DNA of 64,000 nt from Antrihabitans auranticaus. GTDB lineage: Bacteria; Actinomycetota; Actinomycetes; Mycobacteriales; Mycobacteriaceae. Shown here in pieces: positions 1-10,136 of the stretch. The position numbers were made by a program, and so were the translations under genes. The notes beneath the pieces are model-generated. The model made no database searches, was not told where the DNA came from, and worked only from the letters and a program-made list of their open reading frames with translations. The stretch's first letter is position 1. The number at the start of each line of letters is the position of its first letter. Location of the stretch: assembly GCF_016481275.1 (NCBI RefSeq), contig NZ_JAEMNW010000004.1:310001-374000 (forward strand), in the 5' to 3' direction.

Positions 1-607
1 CGGTGGTCTTGAGGCCGACGCTTTCGATACGACGCCAGATCTCCGGGACGTTCTCGACCTCGATCCAGTGGTACTGGACGTTCTCGCGGTCGGAGAGGTC
101 GGCGGTGTCGCGAGCGAAGTCGACCGAGATCTGGCCGAGAGTCCGCAACTGTTCGACGTTGAGCGCACCGGCATCGCACCGGATACGCATCATGAAGTAC
201 TTGGCCTCGAGGAGGTCGATGTTCTCGTCGCCGGTCCACGTGCCGTCGTAGCCCTGCTCACGCTGGGTGTAGAGCCCCCACCAGCGGAAGCGGCCGCGAA
301 GGTCGCCCTTGTCGATGCTGTCGAAACCGTTCTTCGAGTAGATGTGCTCGATGCGGTCGCGCACGTTGAGCGGGTTGTCGTCCTTCTTGGCCTGCTCGTT
401 CGGGTTGAGCGGCTCGCGGTACCCGAGCGCCCACTGGCCTTCGCCACGCCGCTTGGCGGGACGGGCGGTGCGCTCGCGGGGCGCGGCCGAGACCTCGCGG
501 CGCGGGCGATCGGCGCGGACGCGCCGCTCCGAAGCGGGCTTGTCGGGCCTGGTGTGGTGACCAGGTGTTGGACCGGCGGTGCTCTCCGTCTCCGGTGCAC
601 TCGTCAT
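1..607 (-). CDS. sirA: Ferredoxin-sulfite reductase, N-terminal part (cut by window edge)
   Basis: Assimilatory sulfite reductase (SirA, called NirA in M. tuberculosis), a sirohaem/4Fe-4S enzyme that reduces sulfite to sulfide with ferredoxin in cysteine synthesis. About 202 residues are visible. After a Ser/Pro/Arg-rich head come GQWALGYREPLN, GFDSIDKGDLRGRFRWWGLY, YDGTWTGDENIDLLEAKYFM and ENVQYHWIEVENVPEIWRR, which agree nearly residue for residue with my recollection of mycobacterial NirA. The cofactor-binding cysteines lie beyond the window. ATG at 605-607 follows AGGAGTGA at good spacing. It lies downstream of a Cys-rich leader peptide (723-824), which suggests cysteine-responsive control. 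Confidence 0.93.
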   Translation of the reverse strand, partial: MTSAPETESTAGPTPGHHTRPDKPASERRVRADRPRREVSAAPRERTARPAKRRGEGQWALGYREPLNPNEQAKKDDNPLNVRDRIEHIYSKNGFDSIDKGDLRGRFRWWGLYTQREQGYDGTWTGDENIDLLEAKYFMMRIRCDAGALNVEQLRTLGQISVDFARDTADLSDRENVQYHWIEVENVPEIWRRIESVGLKTT

Positions 608-722
608 AGGGTCACTCCTGCAAATCGGGATTCGCACGCGCGGTGAGGGCGCGGGGCTGAGACGCGCTGTTCTACAACCGCAGCCTGCGGAAAGTCTGGG
701 GTGAAGCGATGGGCTGGCTGGT

Positions 723-824
723 CTAGCAGAGGCTCGAAGGCAGACAGCAGGAGCTGCACACACGCTTGAAGTCGACATGGCGACGCGCCACGAGTCGCAC
801 TCCAGCTCCAGTCATGCGCTCCAT
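723..824 (-). CDS. Cys-rich leader peptide upstream of sirA (Ms4527A-like)
   Basis: A 33-residue ORF whose C-terminal half reads LVARRHVDFKRVCSSCCLPS followed by SLC and TAG. The clustered cysteines just before the stop and the RRHVD-KRVC core match the Cys-rich leader peptides described in mycobacteria upstream of sulfur-assimilation genes. Those act as cysteine-sensing translational attenuators: a ribosome stalling on Cys codons changes folding ahead of the downstream gene. The stop is 115 nt upstream of the sirA start. The start could be the ATG at 824 or the in-frame ATG at 815, which has GGAG just before it. Confidence 0.8.
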   Translation of the reverse strand: MERMTGAGVRLVARRHVDFKRVCSSCCLPSSLC

Positions 825-862
825 TCTGCCACGTCAAAGTGGCCGAACCGACCATCGGACGA

Positions 863-888
863 GATTTCCCCGAATTTTGGGGGAAATC
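863..888. promoter_or_regulatory. Perfect 9+8+9 dyad upstream of the sirA leader
   Basis: GATTTCCCC (863-871) and GGGGAAATC (880-888) form a perfect inverted repeat around an AT-rich 8-nt spacer. It lies about 40 nt upstream of the leader-peptide start and about 115 nt upstream of the divergent gene at 1005. The AT-rich centre in a GC-rich region suggests an operator for a dimeric regulator of sulfur assimilation rather than a terminator. The binding protein is unknown. Confidence 0.55.
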
Positions 889-1004
889 ACACAGGGCGCA
901 CAGGCTGGAACTCACAGCAAACCCGGAGGTTGATGCCAGTCCGATCGCAGACTCTGCTCTTACGTTTGTCCGGTAGGTCGGATTTTCCAACGAAGGGAAC
1001 AGCT

Positions 1005-1358
1005 GTGGCAGAAGACAATCGGACGGACGAACAGGCGTCGCCGGACGAGCCCAAGCAACCGGCACCGGTCGTCGCGCAGTCCGGTCGCTGGCATGCCTCG
1101 CGGGCTGTGCAGATCGTGGTCGCGGTTCTCGCAGCAATCGTCATCGGGGGCGTGGGCTTCGCAGCGGGACTGGCGGCGGGTGGCCACGATCATGACCGCC
1201 ACGGACCGCACATCCGGATGATTCACGACGAAATGGGTCCGGGGATGCCGTTCGGCGGCGAAATGCGGCGCGGACCGATGCAGGGCGACAACGCCCCGCC
1301 GCCGCAACCGCCGTCGCCGTCGCCGTCGACGCCCGCAAACCCGGCACCTTCACCTTGA
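1005..1358 (+). CDS. Small membrane-anchored protein with His/Met-rich tail
   Basis: A 117-residue protein I cannot assign to a named family. The N-terminal 40 residues are acidic and polar. One hydrophobic helix follows (VQIVVAVLAAIVIGGVGFAA, about residues 45-68), then an extracytoplasmic segment rich in His, Met, Asp and Glu (HDHDRHGPHIRMIHDEM) and a Pro-rich C-terminus. The His/Met content suggests copper or other metal binding, by inference only. GTG at 1005 is preceded by AAGGGA. It ends 14 nt before hemW and is probably co-transcribed with it. Confidence 0.72.
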   Translation: MAEDNRTDEQASPDEPKQPAPVVAQSGRWHASRAVQIVVAVLAAIVIGGVGFAAGLAAGGHDHDRHGPHIRMIHDEMGPGMPFGGEMRRGPMQGDNAPPPQPPSPSPSTPANPAPSP

Positions 1359-1372
1359 GCGACAATAGTTAG

Positions 1373-2575
1373 GTGAATTCCGCGCAAACCGTAAATTTCG
1401 GACTGTCGAGTGCCGCGCTGGAAGGCGTTGGGACCCGACCGTTCGGGATTTACATCCATGTGCCGTTCTGCGCCACCCGCTGCGGCTACTGCGATTTCAA
1501 CACCTACACGGCCGGTGAACTGGGCAGCTCCGCGTCTCCGCAATCGTGGCTCGAAGCCATGGCGCGAGAGCTGGAATTGGCCGCCGACCTGCTGGCGCAG
1601 TCGCCCGGTGGAATCCCGCGGGCAAACACCGTTTTCATCGGTGGCGGCACGCCTTCTCTGCTCGGCGGGCTGATGCTCGGACGCGTTCTGGACCTCGTGC
1701 GCAACACGTTCGGGCTGGCACCGGACGCGGAAATCACGACGGAATCGAACCCGGAGTCGACCTCGCCCGAGTTTTTCGGCGACCTCCTTGCCGCGGGATT
1801 CACGCGCCTGTCATTGGGGATGCAGTCCGCGGTACCGCACGTTCTCGCCACGCTCGATCGAGTTCACACGCCGGGTCGGGCGCAGACGTCCGTGGCAGAA
1901 GCGCGTCGCGCCGGCTTCGAGCACGTCAACCTGGACCTCATCTACGGCACCCCCGGCGAGCGGGACGAAGACCTCGACACCTCACTCGAAGCCGTCGTAT
2001 CGGCCGGTGTGGACCACGTGTCGGCGTACGCGCTCATCGTCGAGGACGGGACCGCGCTTTCTCGCCGAATCCGGCGCGGAGAGCTGTCGATGCCCGACGA
2101 CGATGTCCTTGCGGACCGCTACGTACGGGTCGACAACGCGCTCTCGAAGGCCGGGTTCACCTGGTACGAGGTGTCCAACTGGGCAAAGACCGACAGCGGC
2201 CGTTGTCGCCACAATCTCGGCTATTGGGACGGCGGCGACTGGTGGGGTGCGGGTCCGGGAGCGCACAGTCACATCGGCGGGGTCCGCTGGTGGAACCTGA
2301 AGCACCCGGCGCGTTACGCGGACGTGCTCGCACAAGCGACATTGCCGGTCGGCGGTGTCGAAACTCTCACCGCAGTGGAACAGCACACCGAACGGGTCAT
2401 GCTGACCACGCGCCTCGCAACCGGCATTCCGGTCGGCGCGCTGGCCGAGAGCGAGCGGGCGGCAGCAGCTTCCGCGGTCACCGACGGTCTGTTGTCCGCG
2501 ACGGGTGACCGGTTCGTTCTGACCGACCGTGGCCGGCTACTCGCCGACGGCGTGATCCGATCGATCCTCGCCTGA
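1373..2575 (+). CDS. hemW: Radical SAM haem chaperone HemW
   Basis: A HemN-like radical SAM protein of 400 residues, of the type now regarded as a haem chaperone (HemW) rather than a true coproporphyrinogen oxidase. It has the radical SAM cysteine motif CATRCGYC (about residues 32-39) after FGIYIHVPF, then GGGTPS, the SAM-site segment TTESNPES and the C-terminal HemN region with HNLGYW and GPGAHSH. GTG at 1373 gives a normal length. It is the first housekeeping gene of the plus-strand run and precedes hrcA. Confidence 0.93.
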   Translation: MNSAQTVNFGLSSAALEGVGTRPFGIYIHVPFCATRCGYCDFNTYTAGELGSSASPQSWLEAMARELELAADLLAQSPGGIPRANTVFIGGGTPSLLGGLMLGRVLDLVRNTFGLAPDAEITTESNPESTSPEFFGDLLAAGFTRLSLGMQSAVPHVLATLDRVHTPGRAQTSVAEARRAGFEHVNLDLIYGTPGERDEDLDTSLEAVVSAGVDHVSAYALIVEDGTALSRRIRRGELSMPDDDVLADRYVRVDNALSKAGFTWYEVSNWAKTDSGRCRHNLGYWDGGDWWGAGPGAHSHIGGVRWWNLKHPARYADVLAQATLPVGGVETLTAVEQHTERVMLTTRLATGIPVGALAESERAAAASAVTDGLLSATGDRFVLTDRGRLLADGVIRSILA

Positions 2576-2678
2576 ACGGTGATTTCTCCCCGCCCGGAGC
2601 GTGACGCGCGCAGGACGGCCTGACCCGCAACTACACTGGACCTTCTCGAGGTCATGTGGAGCGTGGGGAGGTGTATCT

Positions 2679-3722
2679 GTGTCGACTGCGGAAGACCGGC
2701 GGTTCGAAGTACTGCGCGCGATCGTTGCCGATTACGTGTCCACGAAAGAGCCGGTCGGTTCGAAGGTTCTGGTCGAACGCCACAACCTCGGCGTCTCCAG
2801 CGCGACTGTCCGCAACGACATGGCAGTGCTGGAGGCCGAGGGGTACATCACCCAGCCGCACACCAGTTCCGGGCGGGTACCGACCGACAAGGGCTACCGG
2901 CAGTTCGTCGATCGAATCGCCGAGGTCAAGCCGCTGTCGGCGGCTGAGCGACGGGCAATTCTCGAGGTTCTGGAGCACGGTGTAGACCTCGACGACGTCT
3001 TGCGCCGTGGTGTCCGGCTGCTTGCGCAGCTGACGAGGCAGGTTGCGATCGTGCAGTATCCGACGCTGTCGGTGTCATCGGTGCGGCATCTCGAGGTCGT
3101 CGCACTCAACCCCGCACGACTGCTGCTGGTCCTGATCACCGACTCCGGGCGCGTCGATCAGCGCATAGTCGAACTGGGCGACGTGATCACCGATGTCGAG
3201 CTTTCGGAGATGCGGGCGCTCCTCGGCGCTGCATTGGAAGGCAAGCGGCTTGCGGCTGCGTCGACGGCGGTCGCGGAACTGGCCGAGAACGTGCCACAGA
3301 ACCTGCGCAATCCGATCACTCGGGCAGCCACGGTACTGATCGAGAGCCTCGTCGAGCATCCCGAAGAGCGGCTCGTGCTCGGTGGCACGGCGAACTTGAC
3401 GCGCAACGCCGCTGACTTCGCCGGCGTGAACGGCTTCCCGGGATCGCTGCGATCGGTGCTCGAAGCACTCGAAGAGCAGGTGGTGGTCTTGAAGCTGATC
3501 GCTGCCGCGCAGCATCCAGGCCAGGTCACGGTACAGATCGGTGAGGAAACTCAGGTCGAGCAGATGCGCGGAACCTCGGTCGTTTCGACCGGATACGGAT
3601 CAGCTGGGACAATATTGGGTGGAATGGGAGTTCTCGGGCCGACTCGAATGGATTACCCGGGAACAATTGCTTCGGTAGCGGCGGTTGCGAGATACATCGG
3701 AGAGGTGCTCGCCGAGCGGTAG
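2679..3722 (+). CDS. hrcA: Heat-inducible transcription repressor HrcA
   Basis: HrcA represses class I heat-shock genes by binding CIRCE elements. The 347-residue product begins [19 protein letters not shown] and has a winged-helix domain ([31 protein letters not shown]) followed by the HrcA core and the C-terminal GPTRMDYPG segment. The start was set at GTG 2679 because GGGGAGGTG lies just upstream; an ORF extension back to 2601 lacks HrcA-like sequence. No clear CIRCE (TTAGCACTC-N9-GAGTGCTAA) is visible here. The next gene is dnaJ, 41 nt downstream. Confidence 0.95.
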   Translation: MSTAEDRRFEVLRAIVADYVSTKEPVGSKVLVERHNLGVSSATVRNDMAVLEAEGYITQPHTSSGRVPTDKGYRQFVDRIAEVKPLSAAERRAILEVLEHGVDLDDVLRRGVRLLAQLTRQVAIVQYPTLSVSSVRHLEVVALNPARLLLVLITDSGRVDQRIVELGDVITDVELSEMRALLGAALEGKRLAAASTAVAELAENVPQNLRNPITRAATVLIESLVEHPEERLVLGGTANLTRNAADFAGVNGFPGSLRSVLEALEEQVVVLKLIAAAQHPGQVTVQIGEETQVEQMRGTSVVSTGYGSAGTILGGMGVLGPTRMDYPGTIASVAAVARYIGEVLAER

Positions 3723-3763
3723 GCGACCGGGCAATTCGAAACTGACAGGACGAGAGATTCAAC

Positions 3764-4915
3764 GTGGCACGCGATTATTACGGCACGCTCGGTGTCGGCC
3801 AGAAGGCGACCGACCAGGAACTCAAACGGGCTTACCGCAAGCTCGCTCGTGAACTCCACCCGGACGTCAACCCGGACGAAGCGGCACAAGTGCGCTTCCG
3901 CGAGATTTCGACGGCGTACGAGGTGCTCTCCGATCCGGAGAAGCGCCGCGTCGTCGATCTCGGCGGCGACCCACTCGAGTCGGGTGGCGGCGGTGCAGGT
4001 TTTTCCGGCGCCGGTTTCGGTGGTCTGGGCGACGTCTTCGAGGCCTTCTTCGGTGGCGGTGCGACAGCAGGCGGTACCCGCCGGGCGCGTGGCCGCGTGC
4101 AGCCGGGTGCGTCGTCACTGCTGCGAACGAAGCTGACTCTCGAGGAGTGCGCGCGGGGCATCACGAAGCACATCACGGTCGAGACAGCGATCCTGTGCGA
4201 CTCGTGTATCGGTGCGGGCACCAACGGCGACTCCAAGCCGACGCGCTGCGAAACCTGCCGTGGCATGGGCGAAGTGCAGTCGGTGCAGCGGTCGTTCCTC
4301 GGCCAGGTCATGACGTCGCGCCCCTGCCCGACCTGCCGCGGTGCCGGTGAGGTCATTCCGGATCCCTGCCACAAGTGTGGTGGCGACGGCCGCGTCCGCG
4401 CCCGTCGCGAGATCGCCGCACGAATCCCTGCGGGTGTCGGAAACGGCATGCGCGTGCGGCTTGCAAGTCAGGGCGAGGTCGGCCCCGGCGGCGGTCCAGC
4501 GGGCGATCTGCATGTCGAGATCGTCGAGCAGGCGCACGACGTATTCGTCCGTGACGGCGACGATCTGCACTGCACGATCCGGGTGCCGATGGTCGATGCG
4601 GCGCTCGGCACGACGGTCGTCATCGAGACGATTCTCGATGGACCGATCGAGTTGACGGTGGACCCCGGAACGCAGCCAGGAGCGGTTTCGACCGTTCGCG
4701 GGCAGGGCATGCCGAAGCTTCGAGCAGCCGCGCGCGGCGATCTGCACGCACATCTCGAGGTCGTTGTGCCGGCTCGGCTGGACTCCAAACAGGCCGATCT
4801 GCTGCGTGACTACAAGGGCTTGCGGGATCGCGAGCGGGCTGAGGTAGTTTCGTCGCACTCGGCGACGCCCGGCGGGCTTTTCTCCCGGCTACGTTCGACG
4901 TTCAGCGGTCGCTGA
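3764..4915 (+). CDS. dnaJ: Chaperone DnaJ (DnaJ2 type)
   Basis: Hsp40 co-chaperone that stimulates the DnaK ATPase, 383 residues. Domains in order: J domain with the HPD motif (LHPDVNPDE, residues 26-34); a short Gly/Phe-rich linker; a zinc domain with four CxxCxGxG repeats ([32 protein letters not shown]); and the C-terminal substrate-binding domains (VDPGTQPG). GTG at 3764 follows GAGAGA. Linkage to hrcA suggests heat-shock control. Confidence 0.96.
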   Translation: MARDYYGTLGVGQKATDQELKRAYRKLARELHPDVNPDEAAQVRFREISTAYEVLSDPEKRRVVDLGGDPLESGGGGAGFSGAGFGGLGDVFEAFFGGGATAGGTRRARGRVQPGASSLLRTKLTLEECARGITKHITVETAILCDSCIGAGTNGDSKPTRCETCRGMGEVQSVQRSFLGQVMTSRPCPTCRGAGEVIPDPCHKCGGDGRVRARREIAARIPAGVGNGMRVRLASQGEVGPGGGPAGDLHVEIVEQAHDVFVRDGDDLHCTIRVPMVDAALGTTVVIETILDGPIELTVDPGTQPGAVSTVRGQGMPKLRAAARGDLHAHLEVVVPARLDSKQADLLRDYKGLRDRERAEVVSSHSATPGGLFSRLRSTFSGR

Positions 4916-4944
4916 CCCGAGCCGAGAGCGGATACAACAGCACA

Positions 4945-5706
4945 GTGGCTGCCACAGTCTTCTATCTCGATCCGCTGCCGGAAACCGGGGAAATCGCGGT
5001 TCTCGACGGTGACGAGGGTCATCATGCCGCGACGGTCGTTCGTACTCGCGTCGGTGAGCACTTGACGCTGTCCGACGGCAAGGGTGGTGTCGCCGAGGCG
5101 AAAGTCGTTGGTGCCGAGCGTGATCGACTCGAACTCGAGGTCACGTCGCGGCGGCGCGCCACGCCACAGCATCCGACCGTGACGCTGGTTCAGGCCCTGC
5201 CGAAATCGGATCGGTCCGAACTCGCGGTCGAGCTGGCGACCGAGGCGGGCATCGACGCGATCGTGCCGTGGCAAGCGTCCCGCTGTGTCGCGAAGTGGGA
5301 GGGCCCCAAGGCGAAGAAGGGCGTCACGAAGTGGCGTTCGGCAGTTCGCGCCGCCGCGAGGCAGTCGCGCCGAGCATTCATTCCGCCAGTGGCGGAACTG
5401 CACGACACGAAGGCGGTCGAGGCACTGATCGGCGAAGCAGTCCAGCGCGGTGCCCTCGTCGTCGCACTCCACGAATCGGCGATCATGCCGTTCGGCAAGC
5501 TTCTGCTCGGCGCGGCCGAGGAGGTCGTGCTGATCGTCGGACCCGAGGGTGGCCTGGCCGACGAAGAACTCGCGCGGCTCACCAATGCCGGGGCGGCGAC
5601 CGCCCTGCTCGGCCCGACCGTACTGCGAACCTCGACCGCTGCGGCCGTCGCCCTCGGAGCGCTCGGCGCACTCACGAAGCGCTGGGATTCTTCGCCACTG
5701 CACTGA
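4945..5706 (+). CDS. rsmE: 16S rRNA m3U1498 methyltransferase RsmE
   Basis: SPOUT-family methyltransferase that N3-methylates U1498 of 16S rRNA. The 253-residue product has an N-terminal PUA-like domain (HHAATVVRTRVGE), then the RsmE core with LVQALPKSDR, the segment WQASRCVAKW, and the SAM-binding knot IVGPEGGLADEE and LGPTVLRTSTAA, which is diagnostic. GTG start at 4945, 29 nt after dnaJ. Confidence 0.95.
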   Translation: MAATVFYLDPLPETGEIAVLDGDEGHHAATVVRTRVGEHLTLSDGKGGVAEAKVVGAERDRLELEVTSRRRATPQHPTVTLVQALPKSDRSELAVELATEAGIDAIVPWQASRCVAKWEGPKAKKGVTKWRSAVRAAARQSRRAFIPPVAELHDTKAVEALIGEAVQRGALVVALHESAIMPFGKLLLGAAEEVVLIVGPEGGLADEELARLTNAGAATALLGPTVLRTSTAAAVALGALGALTKRWDSSPLH

Positions 5707-5821
5707 CGTCGGTCCCGAGATTTGCGGCGCCGCAAATTAACCGTTCGGCGGTCGAAAGCCGCGAGGGCTAGAATTCGAAGCACAAGTTGACGAGAACCTG
5801 AAAGAAGGCCATAGCGACCAC

Positions 5822-6928
<1,107 letters not shown>

Positions 6929-6965
6929 TGCAGGCAGCGGGTCTGTCGGCCGTTAGGGTTGACGG

Positions 6966-7499
6966 ATGAGCATCGAAGTCTCCAATGAATCGGGAATGGA
7001 CGTTTCCGAGGAGGATCTGATCAGCGTCGCGCGTTTCGCGATTGCGCGGATGAACGTGCATCCGGCCGCTGAGCTGTCGATGGTGCTTGTCGACCTGGAC
7101 ACGATGGCCGATCTGCATGTGCGCTGGATGGACCTGCCCGGTCCGACAGACGTCATGTCGTTTCCGATGGACGAGCTCGAGCCGGGCGGCCGACCGGACA
7201 GCCCGATGCCCGGACCTGCCATGCTCGGGGACATCGTGCTCTGCCCGGCGTTCGCGGCGACGCAGGCAAAGAAGGCCGGCCACTCGCTCGCTCACGAACT
7301 TGCCTTGCTGACTGTCCACGGCGTCCTGCACCTGCTCGGTTTCGACCACGCTGAGCCGGACGAGGAGAAGGAGATGTTCGAACTGCAGAACTCTCTTCTC
7401 GCGGAATGGCTCGAATTGCGCAGGCAGGCGCGCCGCGAGGCGCAACTGGCCGAGCGTGACAGGCGTCTGCTCGGTAAGGCTGGATTCTTCGATGCTTAG
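6966..7499 (+). CDS. ybeY: rRNA maturation endoribonuclease YbeY
   Basis: Zinc-dependent single-strand endoribonuclease used in 16S rRNA 3' maturation and ribosome quality control. The 177-residue protein has the H-G-x-x-H-x5-H zinc site in [11 protein letters not shown] near residues 118-128, preceded by [11 protein letters not shown] and LGDIVLC. The C-terminal extension after residue 150 is charged ([16 protein letters not shown]). It lies between phoH and a CBS-domain membrane protein gene. Confidence 0.96.
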   Translation: MSIEVSNESGMDVSEEDLISVARFAIARMNVHPAAELSMVLVDLDTMADLHVRWMDLPGPTDVMSFPMDELEPGGRPDSPMPGPAMLGDIVLCPAFAATQAKKAGHSLAHELALLTVHGVLHLLGFDHAEPDEEKEMFELQNSLLAEWLELRRQARREAQLAERDRRLLGKAGFFDA

Positions 7500-7571
7500 G
7501 CGGCTGCGCCGCCTGTGCGCGCTTAGCGAGTCCGTGGACTCTCCAACCGCGCACGGGTGCCGGAGGAGCCG

Positions 7572-8888
7572 GTGACCCTGCTCGTCCTGGCAATCCTGCT
7601 CGTGCCGATCGGCGGGTTGTTCGCAGCGGTCGATTCCGCGCTCAACACGATCTCGATTGCGCGAGTCGAGGAAATCGGTCGCAACGGTCGGCCGGGTGCG
7701 GCCACACTGGGTCGGGTCGTGTCCGATCGGCCGCGCTACATCAACCTCATGGTGCTGCTCCGCATCCTGTGCGAGATCGCGTCGACGGTATTGCTTGCTG
7801 GTGCGCTCATCCAGTTCCTCGGCACCGAGCGCGCTCTCTTCCTCACAGTGGCCGTGATGGTGCTCGTCAACTACATGGTGATCGGTGTCGGTCCCCGAAC
7901 GCTCGGCCGCCAGCACGCCTACACCATTGCGCTCGCCGCGGCAGTGCCCCTGCAGGCCATCGGCGTATTGCTGAGCCCGCTCAGCCGCCTGCTCATCCTG
8001 ATCGGTAACGCGATCACGCCTGGTAAGGGCTTTCGCAACGGTCCGTTCGCATCTGAAATCGAACTTCGCGAGATCGTCGACATGGCGCAAGAACGCGGCG
8101 TGGTCGCCGCCGACGAACGCCGGATGATCCAGTCCGTCTTCGAACTCGGCGATACCGCGGCACGCGCCGTCATGGTTCCGCGCACCGAGATGGTGTGGAT
8201 CGAGGCCGACAAGACGATCGGCCAAACGATCTCGCTTGCGGTTCGCAGCGGTCATTCGCGAATCCCGGTCATCGGCGAGAACGTCGACGACGTGCTCGGC
8301 GTCGTCTACCTCAAAGATCTGGTGCAGCGCACGAACACATCGTCGGGACGCGATCGCGACGCAGTGGTCGCCGAAGTGATGCGGCCCGCGGTGTTCGTTC
8401 CCGACTCGAAGCCGTTGGACACCCTGCTCGCCGAAATGCAAAGGGACCGTAACCACATGGCGTTGCTGGTCGACGAATACGGCGGCATCGCGGGACTGGT
8501 CACCATCGAGGACGTGCTCGAGGAAATCGTCGGCGAGATTGCCGACGAATACGACACCGACGAGACGCCGCCGATCGAAGACCTCGGCAACGGCAAATAC
8601 CGTGTGTCCGCCCGACTTTCGGTCGACGATCTCGGCGAGATTTTCGATGTCGAGATCGAGGACGACGACGTCGAGACGGTCGGCGGGCTGATGGGACATG
8701 TCCTCGGCCGCGTGCCACTGCCTGGCTCGAAGGTGGTGAGCCACGGCTTGGTCCTTCGTGGTGAGGGCGGCGCGGACGCACGTGGCAGAGTGCGTGTGAA
8801 CACCGTTCTGGTCCGCCGCGCACCGGCGAAGAAGTCCAAGGAAAACAAAGAAACGCAAGAAGCCGCCGAGGAGGCAGTGAATGACTGA
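7572..8888 (+). CDS. CNNM/CorC-type membrane protein with CBS domains (hemolysin family)
   Basis: A 438-residue HlyC/CorC-family protein. An N-terminal CNNM transmembrane domain has about four helices (residues 1-140), with the family motif [15 protein letters not shown] in the first quarter. A CBS pair follows ([12 protein letters not shown] and [20 protein letters not shown]), then a C-terminal CorC_HlyC domain that ends Lys-rich. It probably acts in divalent cation homeostasis. GTG 7572 was chosen because GGAGG lies 5 nt upstream; GTG 7557 in the same frame has none. The end overlaps the next gene by 8 nt. Confidence 0.88.
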   Translation: MTLLVLAILLVPIGGLFAAVDSALNTISIARVEEIGRNGRPGAATLGRVVSDRPRYINLMVLLRILCEIASTVLLAGALIQFLGTERALFLTVAVMVLVNYMVIGVGPRTLGRQHAYTIALAAAVPLQAIGVLLSPLSRLLILIGNAITPGKGFRNGPFASEIELREIVDMAQERGVVAADERRMIQSVFELGDTAARAVMVPRTEMVWIEADKTIGQTISLAVRSGHSRIPVIGENVDDVLGVVYLKDLVQRTNTSSGRDRDAVVAEVMRPAVFVPDSKPLDTLLAEMQRDRNHMALLVDEYGGIAGLVTIEDVLEEIVGEIADEYDTDETPPIEDLGNGKYRVSARLSVDDLGEIFDVEIEDDDVETVGGLMGHVLGRVPLPGSKVVSHGLVLRGEGGADARGRVRVNTVLVRRAPAKKSKENKETQEAAEEAVND

Positions 8889-9231
8889 GCTCGATCCGGA
8901 GGACGCGAAGCTCGTCATCCTCGCACGTGGCGCCATGGGACGCGCTGGCAGCACGAAGGGTGCCGCCGTCCGTGACAGCGACGGCAGAACCTATGCGGCA
9001 GGCGAGGTTTCCCTGCAGTCCCTGACCCTCACCGCCATGCAAGCAGCCGTTGCGGCGGCAATCTCCAGTGGTGCCGCGGGATTCGAGGCCGGTGTCGTGG
9101 TCGGTGGAAGCGCCGATTCCGACGAGCCCGGTTTCGCGGCGCTGTCGGAAGTCAGTCCGTCGGCGGCGCTCATCGTGACGCGCCGCGACGGCACCGAGCC
9201 GGTAGTCGTGGGCGGCGAATCTCGTGGCTGA
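8881..9231 (+). CDS. Cytidine deaminase-like pseudoenzyme
   Basis: A 116-residue protein like the small CDA-fold protein found beside era in actinobacteria (Rv2365c type). Fold-like elements can be seen ([33 protein letters not shown]), but the protein has no Cys or His at all. The zinc-binding HAE and PCxxC motifs of a working cytidine deaminase are therefore absent. It overlaps the previous gene by 8 nt and era by 8 nt, so translation is probably coupled. Its role is unknown. Confidence 0.8.
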   Translation: MTELDPEDAKLVILARGAMGRAGSTKGAAVRDSDGRTYAAGEVSLQSLTLTAMQAAVAAAISSGAAGFEAGVVVGGSADSDEPGFAALSEVSPSAALIVTRRDGTEPVVVGGESRG

Positions 9232-10132
9232 ATTCCGTTCCGGTTTCGTCTGTTTCGTCGGTCGCCCCAACACCGGCAAGTCGACGCTGACGAATGCGCT
9301 CGTCGGATCCAAGATCGCGATCACGTCGTCGCGTCCGCAGACGACGCGGCACACGATTCGCGGCATCGTGCACCGCGAGAACAGTCAGTTGATCCTCGTC
9401 GACACACCTGGTTTGCACAGGCCGCGGACTCTGCTCGGGCAGCGGCTCAACGACCTTGTGCGAGATACGTATTCAGAAGTCGACGTCATCGCTATCTGCA
9501 TTCCCGCCAACGAGAAGATCGGACCGGGGGACCGGTGGATTCTCGAGCAGGTCCGGCAACTCGCACCGAAGACAACGGTCATCGGCGTCGTCACGAAAAT
9601 CGACACCGTCGGAAAGGGGCAGCTCGCACCGCAGCTCATGGCAGTCTCGAAGTTGCTCGGACCCGCGTGCGAGATCGTCCCCGTTTCGGCAAAGAAGGGC
9701 GAGCAAGTCGAGGTGCTCGTCAACGTGCTCGCAGCTGCGATGCCCGAAGGACCCGCCTTCTACCCCGACGGCGACCTCACCGATGAGCCCGAAGAAACAC
9801 TGATGGCGGAACTTATTCGTGAGGCTGCGCTCGAAGGCCTCGGCGATGAACTCCCGCACTCGCTCGCTGTCGTCATCGAAGAAATCGTCGAGCGCGAGAG
9901 CATCGGTGACAACCCGCCGATGCTCGACGTTCACGCGCTGCTGTACGTCGAAAGGTCCAGCCAGAAGGGCATCATCATCGGCAAGGGTGGTGCCCGCCTG
10001 CGCGAGGTGGGCACCGCGTCGCGGCACCAGATCGAAAAGCTGCTCGGCACCAAGATCTTTCTCGAACTCCATGTGAAGGTCGCAAAGGACTGGCAGCGCG
10101 ATCCGAAGCAGCTCGGGCGGCTGGGCTTCTAG
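9224..10132 (+). CDS. era: GTPase Era
   Basis: Essential GTPase of 30S subunit assembly, 302 residues. G1 is GRPNTGKST, followed by G2 in TTRHTIRG, G3 DTPGL and G4 TKID. The C-terminal KH domain carries GIIIGKGGARLREVG. GTG at 9224 overlaps the CDA-like gene by 8 nt. It closes the plus-strand operon, and its stop is only 4 nt from the stop of the convergent neprosin-like gene. Confidence 0.97.
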   Translation: MAEFRSGFVCFVGRPNTGKSTLTNALVGSKIAITSSRPQTTRHTIRGIVHRENSQLILVDTPGLHRPRTLLGQRLNDLVRDTYSEVDVIAICIPANEKIGPGDRWILEQVRQLAPKTTVIGVVTKIDTVGKGQLAPQLMAVSKLLGPACEIVPVSAKKGEQVEVLVNVLAAAMPEGPAFYPDGDLTDEPEETLMAELIREAALEGLGDELPHSLAVVIEEIVERESIGDNPPMLDVHALLYVERSSQKGIIIGKGGARLREVGTASRHQIEKLLGTKIFLELHVKVAKDWQRDPKQLGRLGF

Positions 10133-10136
10133 GCGG

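Noticed and set aside
2576-2678. CIRCE element expected near hrcA
   Set aside because: No TTAGCACTC-N9-GAGTGCTAA-like dyad is present in this interval.
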